From contig NC_034012.1 of the NCBI RefSeq assembly GCF_000346465.2, positions 1,947,134 through 2,011,133 on the forward strand: 64,000 nt of DNA. The letters are read 5' to 3'. The position numbers and the translations under genes are program-made. The notes under the pieces are model-generated. The model had not been told where the DNA came from, did no database searches, and saw only the letters and a program-made list of their open reading frames with translations. Of this stretch, positions 44,207 to 55,102 are shown piece after piece. Every line of letters starts with the position of its first letter. Position 1 is the stretch's first letter. Source of the DNA: Prunus persica (lineage: Eukaryota; Streptophyta; Magnoliopsida; Rosales; Rosaceae).

Positions 44207-44477
44207 TGTAAGATCCCACATCGACCAATGGAGAAGGGGTGATGTGCCTTATATGTGCACACCCGCATCCATCTAGCACGAGGCCTTTTGGGAGCTCACT
44301 GGCTTCGGAGTCGTAGGAACTCCGAAGTTAAGCGAGTTGGGGGCCAGAGCAATCCCAGGATGGGTGACCCACTGGGAAGTTGCTCGTGAGTTCCCAGAAA
44401 CAAAACCGTGAGGGCAGAGAGGGGGGCTCAAAGCGGACAATATCGTACTACGGCGGAGCCGATCCCGGGATGTGACA
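44207..44477 (+). mobile_element. Cassandra TRIM solo LTR containing 5S rRNA sequence
   Basis: 271 bp, begins TGTAAGATCCCACATCG and ends GGGATGTGACA. The direct repeat TGGGG flanks it (44202-44206 and 44478-44482), the 5-bp duplication expected for LTR element integration. Only one LTR is present, so the body was lost by recombination between LTRs. The inner part (about 44280-44395) is 5S-like, as is known for Cassandra. Confidence 0.9.
44317..44390 (+). other. 5S rRNA-derived pol III promoter region inside the Cassandra LTR
   Basis: GAACTCCGAAGTTAAGCGAG and GGATGGGTGACCCACTGGGA (20-base extracts) correspond to the A box and C box regions of plant 5S rRNA genes. The 5' part and end of 5S are not conserved, so this is not a functional 5S gene. 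Confidence 0.85.
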
Positions 44478-44520
44478 TGGGGATACCTTGGGAAACCAAA
44501 AAAAAAGGATTTGCTGAATT

Positions 44521-45518
44521 CATTCATTCTCGTTAGCTAGCTATCATACGTAAATGAGATTGAAACGACGAAATTTTGGACCAATACATCAATGATAAAT
44601 TGTGAAAGTTCCCTCACTCAACTCTTTCTTGAAGGAAAAGGTAAACAACAAATGTCATATCCTACTATAATAGAAAAATGTTTTGCTCCTTATTAATTAG
44701 GGATATCTCTAAATCCGATGATCCCAATTCCTTAATTCATTAATTAATCAAATCAAATATTGATTAGAGTTTATCAAATCCAACATTTGTATTTGATTTG
44801 AAAAGGAAAAAAAAAACAAATAAATTATATTGTCGTATTGTTAGATTGGGAGACCACACATAAAGATACAACGTCTATCTCTTACCTCTCTCTAATTCTC
44901 AATCCCCAAAATTTGTAAGCCTGGAAGATACAATTCATGAAATCAGGCCCATTGTTGTAGGAGTCCATTTGACACTCTATCAGGCCCAAAAGACTAAAAT
45001 ACCCATATGCCCAACTTTTTTTTTTTTGGTACGAAAATTTGCGCAACTTTAATTCACAAATCTTTTTGTTTTCTGGTCGATCTTTAATTCACAAATCAAT
45101 ATTCACTATCGTGAATATATTTTATTTTTGGAAGGGATTTATATATATTTATTTAATTTGAAATGTAAAGTCTGTTTTTGGAAGGAATATATTTTTAAAA
45201 TATAAAAAATAAGAAGTAAGGAATGAAAGTTTTATAAAATAAAAAAGTACCCACTACGATATATTTTAACTTTTTTGTTATTTTATTTAATATTATTCAA
45301 GTTATCTTGTTTTAGAAGTTTAGTTAGTAAAGGATATTTCTTGGTATTTTGAAAGTTTCCCTAAATTCTTTGGGAAAAAGGAAAAGGTTTCTCAAAATTA
45401 TGCCTCTGCCTTTATATATAATAGTCTTGTCTTTTCTTTTTTTTTGTCTCCATCTCTCTCTCTCTCTCTCTTTGTTTTTGCACGTTTAGGGTTTAGAATT
45501 TGAAAGACTCCGTTATCT
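44521..45518. other. Intergenic region upstream of the glutaredoxin relic
   Basis: AT-rich, with a short TC run near 45452-45470. It may include the old promoter of the GRXS17-like copy. No gene recognised. Confidence 0.35.
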
Positions 45519-46706
45519 ATGGGTGGATCAGTGAAGGTTTCGCAATCCAAGAAGGTGGTCTGGCCCTCGAGTTGTGAGGCTTCGAAGCACATGGACGAGG
45601 TATTTGTCCACTTCTCATCTCTAACTGGGTTTATTTTCTGGTGTTTTGTGTGTGTGTGTTGGTGTTTTATTTAAATAATCAGGTTATGTAAATATGGGGT
45701 CTTAGTTTGAAATTGAGTTTTGGGTTTTATTATTATTGATAAGTACATGATAATAGTGGCAGTATGAATCTTATTTTTAATGAGATTTAACTATTGACAG
45801 GCTCAGGTTGTGATGCCAAACTTAAATTGTTAAGAGTGGTGGTAGAAGTTCAATGGCATCATTTTGTTTGTTTGACTAGGTATCTTTTGTTTGTTTAAGA
45901 CCTAGATACCCAGTGAATTTCAGATCAAAAAACAAAAGCCCATGAACTTTACCCCAACAATACAAACATAAAAAAACAAAAACAAAAAACAAGATCCTCT
46001 TTTCTTCTCTCTCCAGCCAATCCAAAAACAAAAACAACAACACAAACATAAAAAAAGACCATCAGATATTAAAAGAAACCTTTATCAATTCGAACTACCA
46101 TCCACTCAAAAAGTGATTTACTAAATCTGAGAGAATTTTAGATGGTGGTTTTCTTTATTGTACTGCAACTTGAGGTGTTTAGATGTCACATGCAATAGAA
46201 CGCTTAACTTTGTTGTTCTCTTGGTCATATTTGTTGTTTCTGCTGTCTCTTGGCAGGATGGAAAGGTGGCTGATACATTAGAAGGTGCAGATCCATCTAG
46301 TTTGGCTAATAAAGTTGCAGTTGAGCCTGAAGAACCTGCTCCAGAGTTGACAAAAGAAAATGAATCTTCCCAAGAGCAAATTCAAGTGCAAGATGGCCTT
46401 GATGATGCCTTGAAAAGGCGGCTGCAACAGCTGATTGAATCCAATCGAGTCATGCTTTTCATGAAAGGAACCCCTGAGGATCCCAAATGTGAATTTAGCA
46501 AAATGGCTGTTAACATGTTGAAGATATATGAGGTCGAATTTGGAAGTTTTGATCTTCTCACGGACAATGAAGTTATGGAGGGGATACAAAAGTATTCTAA
46601 CTGGCCACTATTACCACATATCTACTTTGAAGGGAGGGCTTGTGGTTTTCGTCACATAGGAACTCTAATGAAAGGTTGCCCATCTGATCCAACTGCGTTT
46701 GGATAG
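45519..46706 (+). pseudogene. Truncated, decayed GRXS17-like monothiol glutaredoxin
   Basis: The first piece (45519-about 45600) starts MGGSVK and continues to CEASKHMDEVF, the beginning of the GRXS17 thioredoxin-like domain. About 20 residues are missing and the redox motif WxSWC is changed to WPSSC. After an intron with TTGGCAG acceptor, the second piece (46257-46706) gives DGKVADTLEGADPSSLANKV, a linker, and one glutaredoxin domain (VMLFMKGTPEDPKCEFS...FGSFDLLTDNEV...SNWPLLPHIY). The active site CGFS is CEFS, and the C-terminal part of the domain (GG-D region) is unrecognisable. Normal GRXS17 has a thioredoxin and usually three glutaredoxin domains (about 490 residues). Most likely a partial duplicate that no longer works, although the second exon is open. 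Confidence 0.75.
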
Positions 46707-47427
46707 ATTACACAATAGAAAAGTTGCACAAGAGAAAGCACTGAACTTTTGCAAAATGTGATTTTGATAGAAGAAAAGATATTGAGGCATTTGCAATGTA
46801 ATGTTTTGATTCTTAAAGTGTTTAGTTGCCTGGCTAATTTCTGTTTCTTTTTTGAATAGTACACTCTGTTAGTGGACAACAGGGCAAGTGGCTTTGAGAT
46901 ATTAACCAATTGATCAATGGATAATGAATCTGTTTCAATATAACACATTCCATCAAGAATTTTTAATGGGATTACTTTCTCGACTTGAAATGAATATATA
47001 ATATACACTAAAAATTGTGAACCTGAACTATTATCTAAATGTCACTTTGCTCTCTGAATTCGTTTTTTTGAATTCTATAGTGGTGCCTCAACTATTACTG
47101 CAAGTTTTACCAAACAAAAAACATTCCAATTTGCATGAATAAATTTCTGCGTATATACCAATGCATTTTGTATACCCATGAGCATATTTCTGTTAGATGA
47201 TCGTGAAGAACCCGTCAAGAAAGAAGTTGTAGGTTTGCTGGTTTGTTTATGAATTCTACTGAGTATTTGACTTCCTCTGTTTTTGCTCTGCATTGCAATT
47301 TGAGCGTCATAATGGACTTTAATTTACTTTCTATTTTACAGCAATATCAGAAAAACTGCAGCCTGCTTGCTTGCTTACCAACATTACAGGGTCATCGTGA
47401 CGCCTCACAGAGTCATTTGTGGAGCAG
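46707..47427. other. Intergenic region before duplication copy 2
   Basis: No gene recognised. Confidence 0.35.
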
Positions 47428-47669
47428 GCATGTGCAAACAATAGTTTCGAATTGGAACCACATTACAGCTCTATATTATTGTCTCATTTATGAAGCAGGC
47501 ATGGTTGATTTTGTTTCATTTATGAGATGCGTAAATGAGCAGTTGAGGTAAAGGAGGGGAAGATTGTCTCCATTGTTAAAGAAGAAGAAAATCATGGAAA
47601 ATCCAAGTTGGAAAGGCTGTTGTCATGCCTGGGTTGATTGATGTGAAAGACCGGGGAGGGGGGGAAAAA

Positions 47670-47995
47670 AAAACGGTATAGCCGCCCGGCTATACTATTT
47701 CTTTAAAAGAAATTAAAAACTCGGAAAACCTAGTATGGCCGCGCGGTTTTAGGATTGCCTTAAAAAATTGCAAAAAGGGGTATAGCCGCCCGGCTATACT
47801 ATCCCTTTACAGACCAATTAAAATAACGAGTTACTATTTCTTTAAAAAATGGGAAAACCAAGTTTAAAAATTAGAAATCCCGCGTATAGCCGAGCGGCGA
47901 TACTATTTCTTTAAAAAATTGAAAAAACCGATATAGCCGACCGGCTGTAATATTTCTTTTAAAACAGAGTCTAGCCGCTCGACTTGAGCTCAAAC
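47670..47995. repeat. Array of about 6-7 palindromic repeats, copy 2
   Basis: The same TATAGCCGNNCGGCTATA core units as at 39.4-40.0 kb. The outer units correspond between the arrays (both have an early TTTTA.GATTGCC unit and end in CTAGC.GCTCGA.TTGAGCTC), whereas the middle units are missing here. The array therefore changed by internal loss or gain. Confidence 0.8.
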
Positions 47996-48235
47996 AGTAG
48001 AATGTTGATTCGATCATCAGGCGGGATGTCCTCGTCTGAAGTACTCCCCAGAAATGAGCCAAGAGTCTTTCTCAGATGTCCGCGTCTGAAGTACTCACTG
48101 CAAGTTCTGTCATCCTGAGTTTATAAACAGAAAATGTGGTTTTGAGACATGTTTGCACAAATATATATACATGGAGATATCAGTACAAGCTTCTTCTTTT
48201 TATTTTCAAGGAAGAGAGAGAGAGTGGGGTACTAC

Positions 48236-49081
48236 CTGCTTCTTCTTTTTCAAGGACTCTTCCAGTTTAGCAATTTTATCAGTACAAGCTTTCTCATGCT
48301 CAGATATCAGACTCCTTTCTTTCTTTCCTGACATGACATCAACCCATCAGAAAATTTTGGAGTATTCGATCTCACTATAAGGAGGAGTAAAAGAGTTTAT
48401 TGCTTACTCAGTTGTTTCATATCGTGTGCAGAGCCTTTCCTTCACTTCTTTATAGTTGGAAATGATGCCTGTCAAATAGAACAACAATGCTCAACAGAAT
48501 CGATGGAAAATGAAGCCAAACTAAAGGAGCTACATGCATAAGTCATGTTTTGTGTGCAGGGTATAAAAAAGCAGGCTTCCTATCCATAAATCCGAAACCG
48601 AAAGTGTGCAGACAAATAAGCTAGTTGCTGATTAGGTAAATACCTATCTAATTGAATTTATGCTATTAATTACAAGTACAATCCACTTACACAGAAACGC
48701 TTTTATAGTATGAAGAGAAATCAGATGCAATCACAAGATTTGGAAACTATAAAGAACTGCCTTTCAAGGCCTGTAGATGGTTGGCTTGGTCCTTACAAAA
48801 ATCTGCACCAGTCCATAAGGCTGGTCAGAACAGAACGATAACCAAAAGCATTTGGTGTTACAGTTTAGATGGCAAATACAGCACATTAAAAATCAGGCAG
48901 CATTATGTTGTCTGGATGAAAGGGTGACAAGGCAGATGGATACCTAACCTAACTACTTTTTTCTTAGAGAAAAAAAGAACCTAACCTCCAAATCTGGCAA
49001 AGGGTCGTATGTTTGTTCCTCTCTTGTGTTGAAAATGGCAATGCCTGTGATCCTCTGAACTCCAAGTTTAGCAACGAGGTT
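48236..49081 (-). pseudogene. Relic exons of an unidentified gene, copy 2
   Basis: Three minus-strand stretches look like exons. 49081-48986 has an AG acceptor, 32 open codons starting NLVAKLGVQRITG and ending YDPLPDLE, then GGTTAG. A second, near 48473-48410, reads IISNYKEVKERLCTRYE. A third, 48327-48236, is Lys/Glu-rich (SEHEKACTDKIAKLEESL) and coiled-coil-like, with a GTAGT donor. The last two cannot be joined in frame through their apparent splice sites, and no start or complete gene is visible. I do not recognise the protein. Its upstream part near 49.6 kb reads DLVSSVNFEISSDGLY, which faintly resembles PCNA, but this is weak. Confidence 0.5.
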
Positions 49082-50262
49082 CTGCATTAGCAAAGAGCCA
49101 AGGAATTACTCGCACAAATGAAAATACCAGAGGCAAATTCTTTTAAACTAATAATCTCAATGTTATATTTTTGAAAGATGAATGGTCTTAAATCTGATGT
49201 GATGGAACATCTAATTAGGTAGTAGATGAGCAAATAATCTTACAACATCTAATTACTTAGTTTCTTCTCTCTGGAATATCAGTTTTTATAAAGTGCAGAT
49301 AGAAACTATAGTGTGAGTTTAGGCAAAAAGGTCCAAACTAAGGCTGCAATTGGAGATGTTTTGGAGATGATCACTTCAACAAAAATGTTTAAACTGAGTC
49401 CATAATATGCTGTTGTAATTATATTCTCCTCAACCCTCGGCAAAACCTGTGCATGGATTTGAAATTCATAAATCAATTAGATAAGCAATTGAGATGCTAA
49501 CAATTAGAAATGAGTTCAAATGTGTAATTCATGGTTTCCAACTTTTTCTGTCATCAATTAAACTTATATAATCCATCTGAGCTGATCTCAAAGTTCACAG
49601 AGCTTACGAGGTCTGTTAGAAGAAGAAGAACATTGAGGCCAGTTAAAGCAATAGAGAAATGAAACAAAACCACCCAAATAAATAAGCCCAATAAGAAATA
49701 CTTACGCATGCAACAGAGCAGGAGTCGTCCAAGGAGGAGATGGAAAGAAAGGAAAAGAGGAAGGAGGACAGAGGGATTGGATTGGATTGGAAGTATATAT
49801 GCAAGACTCACAAACAAGACTCACAAATTTCGGAAGTATTAGCACAAACTTGAAAATAAAAGGAAACGAAAACAAAGGAAAAACCACATTAATTAACTTC
49901 ATTTATTTGGGACTCAAAATCAAAATCACCAAAATATTCCTGCTCTAATTCAGAAAAACAAAATCCCAAACGAAATCGGAAAAGCAAAACTAGAAATTAA
50001 TGCCCTGCTTATTAAAGATGCGTGCATTGGGGTCTAATAGTTTTTAATGATAATTTATTATTTAATCAAGACTGAATGGAAAAAATAATATTGATTAATA
50101 TGGTCATAATATGGTTGGTTATTCAATCAAGCCAAACCGCCTATATAACATGTAAGCAAGAAACGCCGTTCTTTCTTTCTCTCACAATTCATCCTGCACC
50201 CAATCTCCAGTCGTTTTTTCTCTCACAACCGCAAAGCCAAACACCAAGCTCCACACACAGAC

Positions 50263-51093
50263 ATGGACAACGTCTGCGGAAAGGACCTTTTCTCGCCAGA
50301 TATGGTCCCCCTCAACCATGATACGCCAATTCATGCTGACGGTGACACCCAAGCGGAGGACGACGGAGGAAAATTACTTTTGAGTTTGTTGCTCCATTTT
50401 GGCATTATATTGATATATTTGTTATTATTCAACTCATTTGTTGGGTTTTCACATCAGCACTTTTTGATATTGGTATTTGACAATGTAACTGCAAACAGGT
50501 AGCAAGGCTGATCTTGATTATATTCCTTTCGGCTGGGGCCCTCCTGTTCCACCTGGTATGCTTTTCATTTTAGAGACACATAAAAAATAAAAAAAAATAA
50601 AAAAAAACCAATAGATAGCCTCCTCCCTCCTCCCACCTTTTCCCAACTCCTTTCCTCCCCTAACACACTCCGGCATTTTCATTCAACACTTGCATATGCT
50701 GCTTCTCTATGTTTCATCATAGCTTTCATTTTTCCTCTTCTTAATTATGACGTAATATCTATATATTTGTGCACAGGTGAATGTTTGTTTTGTTTAAAGG
50801 TGGATGAGCATCCTCCTTCAGTCTGCCCTTACAGGAAACGTGTCCCAAAGAATGCAACAGTTGGCAGTGGTGGCGATATAGTTTGTTCGGTTTGTCATAG
50901 GTTCTTTCGAGGCAGCTGTTGTGGCCAAGATGAAGCATATGCATCTTTCAAGGTGTGTTGTATTTGTGGGAAGATTGGTGACCACTGGTCTACAGTGTGC
51001 CCAAGTCCACTCCGCCAGGAGAAAGATATTTCTTTTAATAATGACCTTCATAGCTATTATCCGGTTAATAAAGAAAGTTTGGCCCCTCAATAA
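50263..51093 (+). CDS. Zinc-knuckle protein, copy 2 (three exons)
   Basis: Proposed exons: 50263 to about 50340 or 50382 (MDNVCGKDLFSPDMVPLNHD; two possible phase-1 donors), 50499-50555 (GSKADLDYIPFGWGPPVPPG) and 50777-51093. The last exon has two knuckles C-x2-C-x5-H-x4-C (CLFCLKVDEHPPSVC and CCICGKIGDHWSTVC) with a Cys-rich piece between. The spacing has five residues before His, one more than the classical retroviral-type CCHC knuckle. Protein about 150-165 residues. No signal peptide or membrane segment. Probably binds nucleic acid or protein; the biological role is unknown. Exon 1 is the least certain part. Paralogue of 42123-42887. Confidence 0.6.
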
Positions 51094-52228
51094 GGTCTGA
51101 GGTTTGCTTTGTTTTCGGGTTTGTGAGAACTTTTGTCAATTGAAATAGTAGAGAACGGAGAGTTTCTGGGACTCTAAATTCAAAGCAAATTTTTTTAAAA
51201 ACATTATATGTTAATTACTATGTAACGAATATGTATAAGCTCTAATAATGAGCAAGAGATTTATGTTTGCAGATTTTCTTTTGCTCGTGATTTAAGAAAA
51301 AATACAACATTTTTCACATCATCTCATAGTTGCTAACATAATTATTGGATTACCATCACCTATTGCAATGGCTAATATACGTAATATGTTCCCATTCAAT
51401 AATGTATGTACTTATGAAATCAAATTATCCGCTCTAGTCAACTTTGTTAAGCCCGTATCTGCATGTGCATTGCCGTCCAATTTAGATTGTCTTCCTCTTC
51501 AATAAGAGAAATTTTTTTAAATGTGACATGTTTTTTATTTTTCGACAACGACAATGTATTATAAAATATAAATGGTCCATGAAATTTGAATTTATGACTT
51601 TTTAAAACAAAACTTTGACAATGTGCTTTAATCTAAGGTATATCATTACCATCATTTCCAATACTTGACACATGTCCATATGTATAACCATAATTAATAA
51701 ACACGTGTTAAATATTAAGAGATACAGAGAAAACAAATTAGCAAAAATATTTCCGTAAAAGTGGTGTGTCATGCGTATTTTGACCACCTGCATAAATGAG
51801 TCCAGCTGAAATACGACCAAACAATAGTCTTTGATGTGCTATCGGCAACTGGGCTATAACAAACCAAATTGAGTACACGGACAATTGTCCCAGCCCAAAT
51901 AGTGTGAACCTTTGAGAGAATCTAGGTTACCTTTATTTGCTGGGGCGGCGGCCGGGTTGTTTCAATTTTTTTTTTTCACCTTTTGGGGCTCTTTTTAATT
52001 TTTATTTATTATATTTTTTTTTTTGGAAATGTTATTCACCATGAAGTAAAAAAAATAGTGGGTGTTTCAGAAGCGCGTGCGTTTCTGTGAGTGTGTTTTG
52101 CCTCTTGAGTTCAACAACGTTATAACGTGATGTGATTAAAACATCTGAGACCCTTTATCTTCTTCTGTCTGACTGCGTTTGTTTTTGTTTGTCGAGGTTT
52201 TAGACTTTGAAGAGAAAAGAGAGGTTCT
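51094..52228. other. Intergenic region
   Basis: No gene. Around 51630-51700 there is weak similarity (ACCATCATTTCC..ACTTGACACATGTCCATATGTATAACCATAATTAAT) to one arm of the transposon at 29.3 kb. Confidence 0.35.
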
Positions 52229-52246
52229 GTGGGATTTCGAAGAAGC

Positions 52247-53890
52247 ATGGCTTCAACGGCTTTATTGGTTGTCGTGTTTGTATCTGATCTGATTGCTTTT
52301 GCCCTTGCTGTTGCTGCTGAGCAACGAAGGTCCAGTGTAAGTCTCTCTCTTGGAATTATTTCATATGGTTCAATATTTAGAAATTATAAACTATTCATGT
52401 TTTTTTTTTAAATCTTCGTTGCAAATTTTCCATATTTTTTGTTATCAGATTTAGGGGCTTATTGCAGCCACACTTTGACTTTGGCCTTCAGACATAGAAA
52501 ATAGTTGTCTTATTGCTATATTCATTGTCTGTCGATGGATAGTGAAAAATTTGCGGGAAACATGAAACAGAGATTTTTAACCAAAATATGAAATGTGGTT
52601 AGGCGAGTTGGCTAGGGTAATATGCCCGCACCTTCGCAAGTTGCATACGAGTTCAAATCTCCCTCCCTATAGATTAAAGTAGTGTAAAATATTGCTTTGT
52701 GAAAATGATATTAAATTTGTTGGTGAGGAGGAAATGATTTTGCTTTGGAGATGGATTCCGGTGCAGACTTGCAATGGCTAATTAGTGTTTGATTAGAGGG
52801 TATGGTCTGAATCTGGGTAATTTTCAAACTGGAGAAATCCATCAAACCGTAGGCTACGGAGGGAAATGTAGAAATTGCTTGTAAGTGTATACAGCTGTGA
52901 TTTAGTTTATTAGAATGTGAATTTTCTAATAAACTAAATCAGCATAGCATGGATAGATATCAAAGAATAAGATGAGAGAGAGAGGGTAGACTTGAAAGCT
53001 GACTATGAATCTTAAGTTGGGATTCGTAAAAGCCAAAGAAAGGAGATAAATCTCATAAGATGTGTGCATCCTCAGCGTTCTACAAGAATTGCAGTGAGGG
53101 ATAGTTCACTTCTAAAGTTCCAGTATGGCGTAAACACGAACTAGGAGGAAACACATTCTAATAGTTTAAATTGTTCGCATCAAACTGGTTTCTCCTACAA
53201 TTGGAACATTGTTAGTTGAAGTAATTGAGTAACTTCAGTCTAACTGGAGCGCATGTGAGATTTCCTATGCGTGGTCGGGTCGTAATTCATCTATTATTCT
53301 CCCTTGCAGGCCAAGATTCAAACTCTAGCAAATTCCAGCTATTGTGTATATGATTCTGACATTGCAACTGGCTTAGGTGCGGGGTCGTTTCTGTTCCTGT
53401 TGGCAAGTCAAGTTCTTATAATGGGGGTAAGTCGATGCTTGTGCTGTGGAAAGGCTTTGAGACCCAGCGGTTCTAGGTCATGGGCAATCATGCTCTTCAT
53501 CACCTGCTGGTATGTGCACTTATAATTTGGTCATGCTCAGAAATTATATTGGTTAATAATCTCTAGACTTTCACAAGCTCATAACCGGACGATTAATCTT
53601 AACCCTGCTTACTGGCATCACATTGAAACTTCAGGGTGTTTTTTCTTATTGCTGAGGCATGCCTTCTTGCGGGTTCAGTGAGAAACGCGTACCACACCAA
53701 GTATAGGACTGTGTTTACGAACGGAAAACTATCGTGTGAGACATTGAGGAAAGGAATCTTTGGGGCTGGGGCTGCCTTTGTCGTCTTCACGGGGATATTC
53801 TCCGAGCTTTATTATGTTAGCTATTCCAGGGCTAACGAACTGGAGACTCCCTATAGCCGAGACACTGGCGTGAGGATGCAGAACCTTTAA
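52247..53890 (+). CDS. DUF1218 family membrane protein (fiber protein Fb34-like)
   Basis: Three exons, 52247-52336, 53310-53509 and 53635-53890, join in frame to 181 residues (187 if the in-frame ATG at 52229 is used; MASTALL fits the family better). An N-terminal hydrophobic segment (ALLVVVFVSDLIAFALAVAAEQRRS) is followed by YCVYDSDIATGLGAGSFLFLLASQVLIM, the Cys-rich loop RCLCCGKALRPSGSR, a third hydrophobic segment (MLFITCWVFFLIAEACLLAGSVRNAYHTKY) and a fourth (GIFGAGAAFVVFTGIFSELYYVSYS). Four membrane spans are typical. Arabidopsis members include MODIFYING WALL LIGNIN-1/2; others were found as fibre-expressed genes. A wall or secretory-membrane role is likely but not shown. Intron 1 contains a SINE remnant. 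Confidence 0.88.
52591..52705 (+). mobile_element. tRNA-derived SINE in intron 1 of the DUF1218 gene
   Basis: GGCGAGTTGGCTAGGG (A-box-like), CCCGCACCTTCGCAAGTTGC, then GAGTTCAAATCT (B box) and TAGTGTAAAATATTGCTTTG at the 3' side. Layout and sequence are typical of plant tRNA-SINEs. No clean target duplication was found. Confidence 0.6.
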
Positions 53891-55102
53891 AAACCAAGTT
53901 GAGGGAAGTGAGAGTGATCTTCTATTGTCAGATGTAGTTGGTTGATTAGCAACTGTAGTGCTCATCTTATGATGTATGTACTTGACTTAACAGAACGCAT
54001 TATGATTGATTATTTATGATTTATGTATGATATGGAGTTTAATTGGATGAGGATTTTACGCTATAATTAATGTCTGGCATCGGACTATTTTGTCCTAACT
54101 ATCACTGGACTGGTGCTTTTGGAGCCATCCATCAATGACAATTTGCTTCAGAATTCTATTTGTATTCAAACTAATGGCTGTTTTTTTTAACCCTTTGATC
54201 TGAGATAAACCTACGTTTGAAGCATCTGTCTCAGAATTGTGGCCCCAACATGCACATGGTAGTCTCTAGAACTAGAGTGAGAAGATGAGAAGAGGAGGAC
54301 CCTTTTGCAATGTGATCAAAGAAAGAGCTTTTTGAAGGATCAAATAATATGAAACAGATTCACACATTTTCCAGCATACTGTCCTGTAAGAACATCAAAA
54401 ATAATGTTTGGAAAATTACTTTACAACCACAATTTTCTGTCGGGACTTGAAGCAAAGCATGATTCTGAACCAGTGATCATAAAATATGGGCAAACAAATC
54501 CATGTAATCTAATTCAGATATCCAAATATACATTACATATATATCCACAAGAATCTTCCATCTCATTCTCTTCTGTCTGTCTGTCAGCCCTGCTGTAGGA
54601 GACCCCATTTCCCTATCACAAAGCACTCACTTATAGATTACATGGATATCCACAAGAATCTTCCATCTCATTCTCTTCTGTCTGTCTGTCAGCCCTGCTG
54701 TAGGAGACCCCATTTCCCTATCACAAAGCACTCACTTACACTCTATCAATTTTCATTCATATTGTAATGACGAACAAACTCAGGAAACCTACTTTTACAT
54801 ACATAAAAATGGCACCTTCCATCAAGTTAATGGAAATGAAAGAGCCCTGGAAAGAGTTACAAATTAATGGACATCTTAATTCTTAAGAAGAAAAACCTAT
54901 AAATAAATAAAAAGAAGAAAAAAAGACAGCTTCAAACAGTCTACATCTCTCTGCATAAATCTCATAACTAGCAGAAATTATTTATCACCTGGTCAAGTAG
55001 AAACTGTGACAAACTGACAATGACATTAAGAGAAGAAAGAGACTGTTTCCCCTGCCTCATGAACTGTGAACACACCCAATTCAAACAGAAACCTAATTCC
55101 TC
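53891..55102. other. Region between DUF1218 and Dof genes
   Basis: 3' ends of the two converging genes. It contains the 105-bp tandem duplication listed separately. No gene recognised. Confidence 0.4.
54542..54741. repeat. Near-perfect tandem duplication, 105-bp period
   Basis: TATCCACAAGAATCTTCCAT...CAAAGCACTCACTTA appears twice in succession (54542-54646 and 54647-about 54739). The copies are identical over the part I compared, so it is either very recent or an assembly artefact. Each unit contains a (TGTC)n-like CTGTCTGTCTGTC core. Confidence 0.9.

Larger units (their letters stand above)
44053..44506 (+). mobile_element. tRNA-derived SINE, interrupted by a Cassandra LTR
   Basis: TGGTCAGAGTGG (A box) near 44064 and GGGTTCGAGCC (B box) near 44108 identify a pol III promoter of tRNA type. 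The element ends in ACCAAAAAAAAA and is flanked by the direct repeat GGATTTGCTGAATT (44039-44052 and 44507-44520). Without the inserted LTR and its 5-bp duplication the SINE is about 178 bp. Confidence 0.85.
47428..51093. repeat. Segmental duplication, copy 2
   Basis: Colinear with 39186-42890. The distance between copies is about 8.2 kb and the orientation is direct. Copy 2 has the shorter palindrome array, the better-preserved relic exons and the more complete zinc-knuckle gene. Confidence 0.85.

Noticed and set aside
44280..44395. Functional 5S rRNA gene
   Set aside because: Only the internal promoter part is 5S-like and it lies inside a Cassandra LTR with TG...CA ends and target duplication.
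49554..49817. PCNA-like fragment on the minus strand
   Set aside because: Only one short stretch (LVSSVNFEISSDGL) is similar; the neighbouring exons do not match PCNA, so I did not annotate it.
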